A stretch of 64,000 bases of DNA from Harmothoe impar (GCA_947462335.1 OX381717.1:41831523-41895522), one strand, 5' to 3'; counted from the stretch's first letter, positions 22,171-34,404 are shown. The notes: generated by a model not told the origin, from the sequence alone. A program made the numbers and translations.

Positions 22171-22275
22171 CACAGTAGAATCTACTGCAGGTGTACAGTT
22201 TATTGTAGGTAAACAATAAAGTATACTGTAAATCTACAGTAGATTCTACTGTAGAGCTAAAGTAGATTCTACTGT
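22171..22275. repeat. Iterated palindrome CAGTAGATTCTACTG
   Basis: Near-palindromic units AGTAGA(A/T)TCTACT occur at 22,173-22,186, 22,237-22,252 and 22,260-22,273, joined by GTAAATC/GTAGAGC spacers and a central TATTGTAGG-AAACAATAAAG mirror. This resembles a small multi-palindrome element. Confidence 0.6.
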
Positions 22276-22734
22276 GTACCTAAACTAACTATTTACAGTG
22301 AGGGCTGCTTTACCAATTTGCAGCCCCACCCCCGATGCCCATTTCAATGAATACATAATGTGATAACAGCTTAATCTCTACCTCCCCTGTGACATTATCC
22401 AGTCCCACAGGCAACATCTCAGGAGCACCCTTTGACCTCTACTCCAGTAGGTCAGATCCTGAGTTCACCTGGTGCAAAACTAAGCCAAGGTGGATTGAGG
22501 GGGGGGGGGCAGAAGTGATAACCCCTCTGGAGGAGGGGGGTGAGGGGGTACAAATAGTCACACCTTTTCCGCAATAAAGCCCCTATGTTACTTTACTTCA
22601 AAGAGGGAGATCAGAATATTTCGGCCTTTCCAGAATTAAGGGGGTTGAAAATGTTCCCATTCTTCTCCCTCCTGAGCTGCTTCCTTATAGCTGTATAATA
22701 AATAAATGACACGCCCCGAAATTCCCCAAGAACA
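22276..22734. other. Gene-less stretch
   Basis: Contains a poly-G run at about 22,499-22,509 and G-rich sequence to 22,550. No gene recognised. Confidence 0.5.
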
Positions 22735-22950
22735 TAATGGTTGACAGAATAATAATTACCAAGACTAAGGCAAGTCTAGGCCAACACTTTATCATCTACT
22801 TCCCACCACCTCCCCTCATAGCTCCTCCCATTTGTAACACCTACCTCCCAGCTTCTAAGTTATAAAGTATCCTGCTGTGACAGGCCCATACATTTTCCTC
22901 CATACATTGTTTAACTACTGGTCATAAATTATGGCCACAAATTGTATACC
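22735..22950. repeat. Dispersed repeat family R6, copy 1
   Basis: Shared pieces: GACAGAATAATAATTACC, GGCAAGTCTAGGCC, TAGCTCCTCCCATTTGTAA, AAGTATCCTG, CCCATACATT and GGTCATAAATTATG. Related copies lie at about 33,735-33,945 and 46,045-46,220. Non-coding. Confidence 0.65.
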
Positions 22951-23907
22951 TCCACCGAGTTTAGGTTGATGAGGTTACGGGGTATGTTGTAAAATCTTTT
23001 GTTTCGTACAATGTCTGGAACCTCTGTGTGATGATCTGTGTATTTCTAGGGGGTCTCGTGACTGACCATTAAATCAAACAGGTGCACATCCACTATAAGG
23101 GCTTTTACATTTTTTTAAATACAAGATTTGCTGCGCTTGCTGAAGCACTGAAGGATAATGCATTTCAAATTGAAACTTTCCTTCAAAAAATCATGTCTAT
23201 GCCTTTCCACTGTGCCAACTGTTCTGATATGGTTTTGTTTGCACAATATTATTGGCTACTGCACTATGCTGAACAAACTCCAATAGATTAATATCTATGT
23301 GTGCTCGGGTGCAACCATAGCTTCATATTGCTAATTAAATAGTATAAAGTGTAGAGACACTCTCAAGTACTAACCAAATAACTTCCTGACCAACGTGGTA
23401 AATTTAAAAAAGAAATTACCTTTGGAGTATTTAGGGCTAAAAAACAGTTGCTACTTTGTACATACAATATGGTGCTATGTGTGAATATAATTTCTCCCAA
23501 CCAAACCATTTTAATTTCATATTTCCCTGAATGACTACAAATGAAAATTCCAGAGAGTCTTGGCCTCGTTTCCTTATAATGTAGTATATCGATTGTGAGA
23601 AAGGTGAGTTTGGAGATAAGACCTTAGGGCCATCAAGTCCCTATCTGTAATGCCAGGAGATGGTAATGGGACGGGGGGTGTCAAAGGTAATTTTCTACTG
23701 ACCTTTAGCTAAATTGTATGCATTGTCACTGCTACACTTGCAAATACATGAGTTGACCTTCATGGAAGATCATGTAAGCTCAGGCTACAAGGGAGAAAAT
23801 CTGAATGCCCCAGCCCTTAGTCTAAAGTGGCTTTTCCAGTGGCATAACAACATGTGACTAACGCTTTTAATAATCAAAGGGACCTAGCCTAAGACTTATT
23901 GAAATGG
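22951..23907. other. Gene-less stretch
   Basis: The similarity to the region after the second R6 copy (34,000-34,330; for example the CTATGCTGAACAAACTCCAAT type of sequence) suggests that R6 extends to about 23,340. No gene recognised. Confidence 0.5.
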
Positions 23908-24380
23908 AGAAGACTAAGGTGAGTTGGTAAGTACCGACATTGGTCGTATAGGGAGCCAAAGAATATTAGTGCTATCCCCTGGGACAGAATTCGAAACATG
24001 CACATTTAGACATTTTATACGTGATAGCTTCCATTGGCAAGGGTTTGTATGATAGCAGGTATTGATTTGAATCAGTACATTGTAGTCTAAACAGTTGGCT
24101 ACCAATCGAAAAGTATGATTACAATGCATGGGCAAATATACCAGAGCTTGGATACGACATGTCTTAAAGATCGTCTATCTCATAAGGCAAACAAGGCAAG
24201 TCTGCCCAAGGCTAATTGTTACACTGATATTCTTTGGCTCCCTATATAACCAATCTCTCAAGCACTATAGTGCCTAATCAAGTTAGTCATATTTTAACTC
24301 CCTATACGACCAACCTAGGTTAGTTTTTTCAGGTTGATCAGTACTGACCAACTTATCTTAGTCTTTTCATTTTAGACCAA
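23908..24380. repeat. Repeat family R2, copy 2, hairpin arrangement
   Basis: The left part reads GACTAAGGTGAGTTGGTAAG and GGTCGTATAGGGAGCC. The right part (24,228-24,380) is the inverse: GGCTCCCTATATAACCAATC through CTGACCAACTTATCTTAGTC. The arms enclose about 250 bp. This shows that R2 is an inverted-repeat element. Confidence 0.75.
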
Positions 24381-25016
24381 GTCCTTTTGAGTAAGGCATT
24401 AGTCAATTCAATTCAATTTCAATTTTTCTAGGTTTTTTTAATTACTACCTTTCAATTACATGTTTTTCGGTCAGTAAATATTGGATCGATCGTCCTCGTG
24501 TTGTGAAAGATATGAAGTACATACATGTAAGAAGTTATCAACATAAACATTTTGTTAATTGTTTTTTGCCACAGTCATTCCTGAATGGCACCATTTTAAT
24601 CCCTGACCAATGTCTCTATGACTTACCTGAGATGACCACTACAGACTAAGGGCTGGGGCTTTTAGATTATCTGTGTACTGCATTATACAATGGTATCTAG
24701 TTCGCGGATTCCCACTGTGTGAAATCATTACGAGAATACTGTACCATTAAAAAGGGTCTGGCTGGAAATAAGTTCTGGATGTAGTGGTACCACTAGATTT
24801 GAACATATTACCATAACATCTAACATTTCTCATACCATAGACATGAAAATAAGATAATATTACATCTGATATATTTCATGTCAAAGTTCTCATACCTCAA
24901 GTATATACCCGGTAGACACAGAACATTGAGTCAACACCGATAACTGGTTCTCAAAGTTGATTCAATATTGATTGAACATTGAACTGAATTTGGTGCCCCA
25001 TAGGTGACGAACCTTA
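24381..25016. other. Gene-less stretch
   Basis: The part 24,905-25,005 is a diverged relative of 8,175-8,290 (ACAGAACATTGAGTCAACAC, then CCCCATAGG or the like). Nothing coding. Confidence 0.5.
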
Positions 25017-25128
25017 AGCGTGTATTCCACCAACGTCAGTCAGCTGAGATTTCATCCGATGAAAGTCTACAATGTTAAGCTTGTGGTCGAATCTGACAGA
25101 TGGAATCATGGCCGATTCCATCAGCGGA
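25017..25128. repeat. Hairpin repeat, GTATTCCRYCNNCGTCAGTC type
   Basis: GTGTATTCCACCAACGTCAG and the closing TTCCATCAGCGGAATAC are inverted, with GATGAAAGTCTACAATGTTA in the middle. A related hairpin lies at 33,170-33,303. Confidence 0.6.
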
Positions 25129-25239
25129 ATACTCTCTTCACCAAGCAACTTGTTTTCCACCCAGACATGATTTAATGCAACATGTGAGCATCATGTACAT
25201 TAAATTGTAATCGGCAGGAGTCTGGCAGAATAATATTAT

Positions 25240-25490
25240 GACTTTCTTGACTGTTATTGAATGGCCCATTCTCAATCCTCCTGCTATATTTGCTTGGTGG
25301 CATACTGAGGACTATGGATTTACTTAAAGGAAATCTATTTCCTGATGATATCTGTAAAACCGAATCAAAACTGCATTTTAGTCACATACATTGCATGCTT
25401 GCATGGAAACTGTATTTGCGTCTGATTGTGTTGGTGGGATTTGAGATGTGTGAAGAGAGGAGAAGGAAGGTGTGAAACAGACAAGCAGAC
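25240..25490. repeat. Repeat family R4, copy 2
   Basis: Homologous to 8,880-9,110 with the same order of pieces. It directly abuts the left end of the 25.5-30.0 kb foldback element. Confidence 0.65.
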
Positions 25491-26505
25491 ATTGCATGAA
25501 CATTGGCATTTAAGCAAATTTGGACTGCTTAAAGTCACTCTTTAAGACGCTTTTTGTCTAGTAAATACCATGTAAGTTTGATGCAGAGTTCATAACGATA
25601 AACAGTTAGTCCCAGAGCCCAGGCACTTTTAATTTCCTTTTTGTGACCAAAAGGTTTGAAGATACTGTCTTATGCAGAATTTTCTGCCGAATTCAAAAAT
25701 CCATTTCTTACAAAAATCTGATGGTGCGTTTTTCCAATATGGCTGCCCAAAGTAACGATCCCCATCCTTTTCAAAAATGACTTTCTTCACCCTTTGGTCT
25801 TGCATTACTACCTACTGGAGCTATCTAAACCTATGTTTGTACTAGCCAGCAACCTACTTATCTTATTTCTACATTCATCAGATCAATACATTCATGAATA
25901 TCAAGATGGCGGCCATTAAAATGGCATTTTTTTTGACCATTTGGACTAGTATACAGGAGGCAGTAATGTTACCATGTGAGGTATGGAATGTTACAGGGTA
26001 GCACACATGCCAAACTTGGTATATGACCTAAACTGATCATGTTTAGGGTGAATGTTATATGTACAAATAACATTTTTCAGAAATAGGGCTCGATAGAGGC
26101 GGCCATTACGGAAATTCACAACTTTGGTCATATCTTCGTAAATAATGATGAAAAACGGTTATTTCAGGTATCTATATCCACATTTTCAGGGTCTAGGAAT
26201 ACTACGAGAGCATCAAATTTCCTTTCCCATACATATTTTGTGCCTGGTTAGGGTAGCCATTACTGAGAATTACAATTTTTGCAATATCTTTACAAATAAT
26301 GGTGATATACATTAATTTGAAGTGGCTACATCCACATTTCCAGGGTATCAGAAGATGATGGTGGCATTAATGAAGTTCTCATTGTCATACCTTGCATATC
26401 ATCAGTGATTTCAGACCTTCTGATGACCTATTGTCATCAAATTGTCTTACAGTGAGTGTTTCCCTCACATGCAATGGCCTAATTAGCACAGCTTAGAACG
26501 GTGTA

Positions 26506-28419
26506 TTTCACTCTTGACTGCCGGCCTTAAAAACATGATTTTCACTTTAACCACTGGCCCTGTCCAATGGTTATGAGAGTCACATCCCTGTTAGTTTCAA
26601 TTAACACAATGCCACCACTTTGGGTTCAAATCCTGCCACTGTGATCTCCATATTTTATGCCCAGATCAGCTCCAACCCTCATGTCTTGCTGAAGTTTCAT
26701 CCATATCTAGCCCTTCAACCTTCATGCCTTTCAAAAGTTCCAGCCATCATGCCTTCCAAATGTCCTGTCCTCTCAAGTATCTCCATGCCTTAACTTTCAG
26801 AAGTTCCATCCTTTCAACTATCTACTCTCATAAGTTGCTATTTATCTACCTATTCAACTGTGTAACCCTAAAAGTCCTCCCCCATTTACTGGCAGTCATC
26901 TATGTCCCACTTTTCCAAGCCTCACCTGCTCAAGTTTTACAACTTGATACAACATTCAGAAGTCCCATCATTCCAGTCCTCTCCTCATCCAGATCCCACC
27001 CTTTTGAAAAGTTGTTAAACTCAAATGTTGCTCAAACGTCTTACCTTCTAAAATGCCAGTCTATACAGTAGGTGGCTGCAACTCTGAGCTCACGTCCTAC
27101 CCTCCTATTCTCAGAACTTGTCCAAGCCTCTTTTGCCTCCTCATTTTCTGTTTTTCCCTTGCCTATCTTCCTACCTGATATCCATCACCTGTCCATCCAT
27201 TTTCCCCACCCTGGATGCATGCATGTCTCCTTTCTGCTACCTTCCACCCTCCCCTACCTGTCTACCATCTACCTATACCAGTAAACTATCAACTGGAATG
27301 CCTCATCAGACAAGGATTTATTTGGAAAGTAGAACACATGAGTAGGGGCAAAAGGGACAGTGGCAATGTAGGACAAAGGGGGATGACACTGGGGGAGGGT
27401 AGAGAGTACAGGGGGACGGCGAGGACACATATGGAGATTTGAGAGAAGATGGGGTAGGAGGGATGACACAATTGGAGGATACAGGGTGGAGTAGACAAGA
27501 AGTTGGGGTGGCAGATCTCTGACAGGGGTTGGTTGGATGACTGGACATAATGTGGTTTGTACACTCGACTCTATTGGTGATCATCCCCTTTAAGGGCATA
27601 GCTTCACCAATAGAGCTCTCAAAAATCACCAACTGCATTCTAGATTTCAAAATTTACCTGGGGGCATGCACCTTGCCCCCCTAGAGACCACTGCTTGAAG
27701 TACATGTACCCACATTTTATATGCTGCAGCTAATGCCTGCAATCCTAATATTGCTGCAGACAAAATACACCAGAATAAACCATAAGAATGAGTACCTTGC
27801 ATATACAAATATAAAATTGATATTGGAGACTGAATTATAAATTTGGCTGATAAAGCACCATAAGTATCCATATAGAGTGCTGTTTCATAGCTCTAGAAAT
27901 ACCAGTTATTTGTGTTCTAGGGGTTGCAGTCATTTGGTAGTGGTGCAGGCCTTTGTGCAGCAGCAGCCTTTCACTGCTGCTGCACAAAGCAGCCCTGGTT
28001 TTTCAAACTTATTTCAAGTACTGCCCTAAGGCAGCAATGCTCTCTAATTGGATAATGGAGCTGTATAACTAGCCATAACTATCCTGTGGATCTAATCATT
28101 TAGCCATTTGTAGTGAGAGCCTTGGCAGATAGAACGTAGTTCATAGACCATGGCATGTAGGTGTCATGGCCGATAGCTGTATGATGATAGGGTTTATGCT
28201 ACATGTATAACCTAATCATCATACCTTATATAGTAACATGCATATATTGCTTCCATTAATTATCGGTCACATGCATAACATAGACTGGCAGGTAATAAAT
28301 GTTTCTATCTGTACCATAACAACTCATCTATGAGACAATCCCGCCTATAACACAACCCCCTACTCTCAGAAAAGAATATCTCATATCCATATAGGATCCA
28401 CTGCTTTATCATGACAACT
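26506..28419. other. Centre of the 25.5-30.0 kb foldback element
   Basis: Unique, pyrimidine-rich sequence on the plus strand (26,640-27,290), giving Ser/Pro/Leu-rich frames without domains. Nothing recognisable as transposase, nuclease or polymerase. Confidence 0.6.
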
Positions 28420-28883
28420 CAGTCAACTCCCTCTCCAGTGCAGTCAATCCCTCTACTGCAGACACAGTTCATAGTCCCAAACCTACTACAATATATCGTC
28501 ACCTCAGTGGAGAAAGGTCGTAACTGAAAATCTTTTCAACTCAGTGGAAAAAGGTCGTAACTGCTTTGTCTTGATCATGTGACCATAAATACCATTCAAT
28601 ATGACTATTGTAAAATGTAATTTTGCTAGATATAATCTAGAGGTATGGAACCAGTTTGCAGATTAAGTTTAAATGACATGCCTTCAATATTTCATGAATG
28701 AGAGAATCCCGAATACATCTAATTTTCTAAAAGTGGAAATCTCTGAAAAAAAGAGATTTTCACTTACGACCTTTCTCCACTGAGGTGACGATATAGAAAT
28801 TAACTCCCCCTAATGCAGCCTACCCACGAATGCAGCCACCTTTTCATGGTCCTGAAGGTGGCCACACTAGAGGGAGTTGACTG
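28420..28883. repeat. Older hairpin repeat split by a MITE
   Basis: CAGTCAACTCCCTCT at 28,420-28,434 is mirrored by AGAGGGAGTTGACTG at 28,869-28,883, with further GCAGNC-type pairing inside. The MITE at 28,494-28,793 sits in its loop. Confidence 0.65.
28494..28793. repeat. About 300-bp MITE with TATCGTCACCTCAGTGG ends
   Basis: The terminal inverted repeats of about 45 bp start TATCGTCACCTCAGTGGAGA and end with the inverse. TA is found on both flanks, compatible with a TA target duplication of the Tc1/mariner type. The left end also carries a second, tandem ACTCAGTGGAAAAAGGTCGT. Confidence 0.8.
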
Positions 28884-29999
28884 TATACAGCTATAGGCCA
28901 TAATATATGATGTACATGTAATGGTTTATGAACATTGTTCTACCCTACTTTGGCTTGTACTTCACATGGCTAAACTATAAGGATTCGAAGGAAAATTATG
29001 GCAAGTGATGGAGTCCCATTAATAGGAGAAAACATGTGCTGATTAGGCCATTGCATGTGAGAGGAACACTCGCTGTAAGACAATTTGATGACAATAGGTC
29101 ATCAGAAGGTCTGAAATCACTGATGATATGCAAGGTATGACAATGAGAACATCTATAATGCCACCATCATCTTCTGATATCCTGGAAATGTGGATGTAGC
29201 CACTTCAAATTAATGTCTATTGCCATTATTTGTAAAGATATGACAAAAATTGTAATTCTCAGTAATGGCTACCCTAACCAGGCACAAAATATGTATGAGA
29301 AAGGAAATTTGATGCTCTCATAGTATTCCCAGTCCCTGAAAATGTGGATATAGACACCTAAATTAACCGTTTATCATCATTATTTACGAAGATATGACCA
29401 AAGTTGTGAATTTCCGTAATGGCCGCCTCTATCGAGCCCTATTTCTGAAAAATGTTATTTGTACATATAACATTCATACTGAACATGATCAGTTTAGGTC
29501 ATATACCAAGTTTGGCATGTGTGCTACCCTGTAACATTCCATACCTCACATGGTAACATTATTGCCTCCTGTATACTAGTCCAAATGGTCAAAAAAAATG
29601 CCATTTTAATGGCCGCCATCTTGATATTCATGAATGTATTGATCTGATGAATGTAGAAATAAGATAAGTAGGTTGCTGGCTAGTACAAACATAGGTTTAG
29701 ATAGCTCCAGTAGGTAGTAATGCAAGTCCAAAGGGTGAAGAAAGTCATTTTTGAAAAGGATGAGGATTGTTACTTTTGGCGGGCATATTGGAAAAACGCA
29801 CCATCTGATTGTTGTAAGAAATAGATTTTTGAATTCGGCAGAAAATTCTGCATAAGACAGCATCTTCAAACCTTTTGGTCACAAGAAGGAAATTAAAAGT
29901 GCCTGGGTTCTGGGACTAAGTGGTTTAAGCGGCATTTACTAGAAAAGTGTGACTTTAGGCAGTCGAACTTTTGCTTAAATACCAACATTCATGCAGTGG

Positions 30000-30377
30000 G
30001 ACAGGCACCACACAGCTTATCATGTGTCTGTATCTAGATCCAGATCCCTGCCTTGAGATGTTTTGGATTTCAAGTGCCTAATTTTCCAGACTAAAATTAA
30101 AGCAATGGCTAATGGCAAATGGCTATCACTCTCCTCTGAAAATTACATTGTATGGAGTCTTACATAACCAAGAGAACTAACTAGTTCGAGCAACAAGAAT
30201 ATGTATAAACATGTACAAAGATGGTCACACTAGTAAGCTGGTTCCCTGGATTACTTAACCTGATAGGGGTTGTAAGCCAAGGTTGTAAGCCAAGGACTGG
30301 GCAATTGTCCAAGGCACCAGCCGAGGATGATTTGTGTATAGTGGAAACAACTCTGTCCCAAAGTACCCAAACTAGGG
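30000..30377. other. Gene-less stretch
   Basis: A short direct duplication GGTTGTAAGCCAAGG occurs at about 30,267-30,295. No gene recognised. Confidence 0.5.
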
Positions 30378-30590
30378 TCTTACCTGTTAACCTTCTGGAA
30401 ATATGCCAGCCTTAAGGTAGTAAATAGTACTCCCTACATGCCATAGTAATAGCATAGCTGACCAGTGGGTGCTGGCTGATAGAGAAGCTTCCCAGAGGAG
30501 CGTAAGGGGTCAGAGGAGGGGGATGACTTAACCTGGCATGGAAGGCTTGAGCTAGAAGATGGAGATTTGGTCATCACTCAATAGTTTGAC
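30378..30590. repeat. Repeat family R5, copy 3
   Basis: Contains CTGGAAATATGCCAGCCTTA, TAGTAAATAGTACTCC and GGTCAGAGGAGGGGGA. It continues into GGAGATTTGGTCATCACTCA, which is also present after copies 1, 4 and 5. Confidence 0.75.
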
Positions 30591-31445
30591 ATGGTTAAAA
30601 AATGTGAAGTCTTTTCAAGTTGGTTTGTGAAGCTCATGGATTTGATCGAAAGGTTCAAATGGAATCCAAGGAAAGGTTACACTTCAAAGTGAGGCCTTTT
30701 ATGTCCAAAAGGAAAAATAATGAAATAATGAATCGCCTGAAGTAATATTGACTATTTCTTCAATAACCCGAATCACCAGATTTAACCGGAGTATCTGTGA
30801 GTTTTGCAAAACCTTTTAACAGTTTCTGCTATCAGAAAGTCAGTAGCTAAGGTTGTAAATGCAGTTGTACTGAGTCAAATACATACCAGAAGTCTAGTCA
30901 TTTTGTAATTTATATCAGTTATATTTACTTCAAAATTAATACGTATTTTGACACTAAATTATAATTTTATGATAATGGGCTCATAACAGTGCAGCTCATA
31001 AGAATTAGAGCAATCGGCAAGGTATCACTTCACAATGAGTAGCTCTAATCAGTAAGGTTTAGGCCTAAGTTTGGCATGAGCTAACATGTTAACTCATTCC
31101 TGCCGGCTAGTGCATTAATGCACTATGAGGAGGGCATTTTTGGTATCAAATGCTATCATCCTGAGCACTCCCAATAAATACTTTAAACATACATGACCTG
31201 TTATTATGGTACCAAATGAAAGGAAATTACATACAGATTGAAAATCAGTCATTTGAAAACATGTATCACAAAAACCAAGTCTCATATCAACCTCAATATA
31301 ACCCCACATATCAATAGTTCTAAGTCTATGGCCTAATCTGCCGTATTCTGCAGAGTTTACACTATCATAGAGCCGGCTGACTTCTTGTGAGGAATACTGT
31401 TTAGAATTGTGCCTTATCAGGAAGATGCCTAGGACTTGTCCCTAA
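30591..31445. other. Gene-less stretch
   Basis: The first 120 bp continue R5-like sequence (GGATCCAAGGAAAGGTTRCA is shared with the copy 1 flank). The rest is unrecognised. Confidence 0.5.
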
Positions 31446-31862
31446 GGCCAAAAAAAAAAAAAGGTGTGTTTCAGGTAACATGGTCAGAATTTCTAGGGTA
31501 GGTAGGTCGGATTTTTTTTATATATTTTTTTATTTTTTTTAACATAGAGAGAACCAGGAATGAGTCGCGAATCGACAAATCGACTCGCGACTCACCAGAA
31601 TTATTCAATAATTCCTCTATTGACTAGGAATATCAATAAGTTATTGCATATTCCTCTTAAAAAGCCATTTTCTGAAGTTAATCAATTATTCAGGCCTCTG
31701 AGGTCACTGGGAGCTTGTTTTTCTTGAAAGAATTAGTAAAAATTAGCAATAAAAATCAAAAAAAAAAAAAAAATCTCCAAAATTGAGAAAAAAATGCTAG
31801 GGTCGGCCCTTTTTTGAATCTAGGGTCGGGTTGCCTGAAACACACCTTTTTTTTTTTTGGCC
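31446..31862. repeat. MITE family R3, copy 2, with 3-bp target duplication TAA
   Basis: It begins GGCCAAAAAAAAAAAA followed by GGTGTGTTTCAGGTAACATG and ends with the inverse then TTTGGCC. TAA flanks both ends (31,443-31,445 and 31,863-31,865). The centre contains a CGACTCGCGACTC motif. Confidence 0.87.
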
Positions 31863-31865
31863 TAA

Positions 31866-32354
31866 TATAGAGGTGTCTAAAGGCGACCAGTATCTGTAGT
31901 ATTATCAAGTTTGCATGGTTGAGATGACAGGTTAGCTATGAATATTCAAGTTGACAGAGTGACCATAACAGTCTTATTCATAAACATGCAGGGAAATTGA
32001 CACTTAAAACTAAATTGCTCTTGATGTACTACAAGCATTGTCCCGTTATCAATTCTGAACAGATCCAGAGAGCTTTTAACATTCAAATCTGACAACGATG
32101 AAGAGCTGATACTATTAGCTTAAATCCCTTGTCATTCATTTCTATAGACATTGATATAGAAAAGAACACTTTTTGTTTGGTATATCTGTGAGTTCTCCCA
32201 GTCTCCTGTTCCATCTTACCTGTCAGGTCTATTGGGTGCTGTCTTGTCAATTTCAGAAGAAAATAACCAGCCTGCTCTCCAGTCAAGTATAGTGAACTCA
32301 GTGTTCTCTAAACCTCTCCATGGCCATGACATCTAGTAGAATCGGATGGTCAGT
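31866..32354. other. Gene-less stretch
   Basis: A segment at about 32,040-32,290 is related to 44,080-44,300 (AGATCCAGAGAGCTTTTAAC with AAGATCCAGATAGGACTTAA; then TCATTTCAATGAGCATTGA-like sequence). It is a further diverged repeat pair, non-coding. Confidence 0.5.
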
Positions 32355-32560
32355 GTGCACTGATATTCTTTGTCTCCCTATCCGACCAATCTCTCAGTCA
32401 CTAGTGCCTAACTAAGTTGGTCATATTTTGGCTCAGTATACGAGCAACCTAAGTCAGGTAATATTGTAAGGCTGGTCAGCACTGACCGACTCACCATAGT
32501 CTTTTCATTTTAGGCCAAGTCTTTTTGAGAAAGGCATTAGTCATTTATATGTTGTTCTGC
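32355..32560. repeat. Repeat family R2, copy 3
   Basis: Contains CAGTGTGCACTGATATTCTT, CTCCCTATCCGACCAATCTC, GTGCCTAACTAAGTTGGTCA and CACTGACCGACTCACC. It has the same orientation as the right half of copy 2. Confidence 0.7.
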
Positions 32561-33169
32561 CTCAGTCCTTCTTGAGTATCAATTAGCCATGCCTCACAAA
32601 TTTAATGTACCTCTGACCAACCTGGGATAGTGATGCAATAATGGCTGATTGGGAAAGCATGCGTGAGGTATATCTGGCAATAATTAACGAGGCGAAGCCA
32701 AGTTCATTATTAGACAGATATACCTCACAAGTCATAATAGCCAGCTGTTATAATCAACTCTGCATGAATGTCTGCATTTAAGCAGTTAAGCAAATTGCAT
32801 ATATGCTTAGAGAAACATTTTAAGCATAATATTTCATTTGAGTAATTGCCTCTTAAAGCAATTCAAATGCAGCGACATTTACACAGCATTATACTGAAAT
32901 TAAAGCTGCTTGAAATATTCATTCAAGGTGTCTTAAAGTTTCTTTTAATGCAAACATTGATACAGTGCAAGCTATCCTTTATGAGGAATCTAGATCCCAG
33001 ACTTTACACCACTTTCTCATGACAACCCAGTAGGGTCAAAGGCCTCTGTTATATCAGTCCCTACACACACAGGGTCTCTGGTACATCATAGCTTGGATGC
33101 ATCCACTGTGGTGACATGTTCCCTACAGACATTGCTGGCACCATACACCCGCTACACCTTGAAGGGTGA
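32561..33169. other. Gene-less stretch
   Basis: Contains an inverted pair around GAGGTATATCTGGCAATAAT and ATTAGACAGATATACCTCAC (about 32,664-32,728). Nothing coding. Confidence 0.5.
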
Positions 33170-33303
33170 ATCCGCTGACGTGAATCTGTCGGATTCAAAG
33201 GACGAGATTCATCCATAAGTTTAACATTGTAAAGGTTCATCCCATCTGACGGATAGATGAATCTCATCTGATCCGACAGATTTATATCAGTTGATTCACT
33301 TCT
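33170..33303. repeat. Hairpin repeat related to 25,017-25,128
   Basis: GAATCCGCTGACGTGAATCT at the left is mirrored by AGATTTATATCAGTTGATTC at the right. The inner part contains ATAAGTTTAACATTGTAAAG, matching the middle of the other copy in inverse. Confidence 0.6.
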
Positions 33304-33734
33304 TCAGGGAGTGGCCATCTTGTAACAGCAGGGGGGGTGGGGCTGAAATTCGCGCAGACATTTGAAAAAGAAATCAGTTCCCCCCCCCCCCTTCCCACCC
33401 TAAGTTGTTGGTAGTTGTTCGCATGCATCCCCTTTGACGTATGATAATTTGCATTTTGTCCCCTACCGACAACAGGTTAACACCCCAACAAGTAAATTTC
33501 CCCTTCCCCCTTGTTGTTTAGAAATGACGACCTCCCCAACCATAAGTATTGCCCACATACTGCCTGACTACGTTCCCCTCCTTCTACCTTGCTTTCCTAC
33601 CAAGATGCCCATCTGCCTTAGCCAGTCACATCCTTTCTAGCTCTGACATTTTCTATTTAATTAAAGATATTCAGCATTGATTCTAAGCCAGGAAATTGCA
33701 TGTAAATCTGCCAAAATGAATCAGGGTTGATGGA

Positions 33735-33945
33735 GGAACAATCGCATACAGTCTGAGGCAAGGCTAGGCCACAACTGCAGCACCTATTTCCCAGCACCTC
33801 CTTCCATAGCACCTCCCATTTGTAGAGCTTTCCCCCCCCCCCCCCTTCTTTAACTTTCAAAGTATCGTTTTGGGACGTGGCCCGTACATTAACCCCTGAT
33901 GACTGCACTGTTAAAACACTGGTCATAAATCATGATCACGAAGTA
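33735..33945. repeat. Repeat family R6, copy 2
   Basis: GAGGAACAATCGCATACAGT, GGCAAGGCTAGGCC, CCTCCCATTTGTAGAG, a C-run, CCCGTACATTAACC and GGTCATAAATCATGATC follow the order of copy 1. Confidence 0.65.
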
Positions 33946-34404
33946 CGTCTTCTGATATAGCTATACTCAGTATAGTTAAAAATAGTGTACCAATTTGTAG
34001 GTCAAATGTAGGTCTTTCTCCCATATTGATGACAACGATAATGTGAGTGAGTGATGGTTTTTGACAGCTATGGTCATAATCATGACAAGAAGGCTACATT
34101 AGATTCAATTGACAGATGCATCTTTGTCCACGGATTCCACATTTCAAATTGTGATTCTCCTTCAAATAAATGAATTCCAAGCTTTCCGCCTATAAAGGTG
34201 ACAACTGTTCTGTATTTATCTATACTGTGTATAGAATGGAAGGTTTATAGTACACTATACTGAACAAACTCTATTAGTTTTTATGTGTATGATCAGGTGC
34301 TACCACAGCTTTGTTTATCTATTATGGATATTATATGATACAAGTTAGATCTATAGAGTACGGAGATTCCCAATAGTGTCATTTTTGGAAAGCCACCTGC
34401 ACCC
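33946..34404. other. Probable continuation of R6, no gene
   Basis: AGCTATACTCAGTATAG is a short palindrome. TACTGAACAAACTCTATTAG parallels sequence after copy 1. No coding signal. Confidence 0.45.

Larger units (their letters stand above)
25494..29994. mobile_element. 4.5-kb foldback element with arms about 0.95 kb
   Basis: The left arm 25,494-26,505 and right arm 29,035-29,994 are long, highly similar inverted repeats. Examples are GCATGAACATTGGCATTTAA at the outer end, AGGCACTTTTAATTTCC, AATATCAAGATGGCGGCCAT, GTGAGGTATGGAATGTTACA, and at the inner end CACATGCAATGGCCTAAT. The 2.5-kb centre has only weak frames (about 26,724-27,071) with no transposase motif, so the element looks non-autonomous. 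I could not find a clear target duplication. The arms share internal tandem similarity (AATTTCCGTAATGGCC-type blocks repeated with drift). Confidence 0.85.

Noticed and set aside
26724..27345. Transposase gene in the centre of the 25.5-30.0 kb element
   Set aside because: The frames are short, Ser/Pro-rich and without any DDE or zinc-finger motif.
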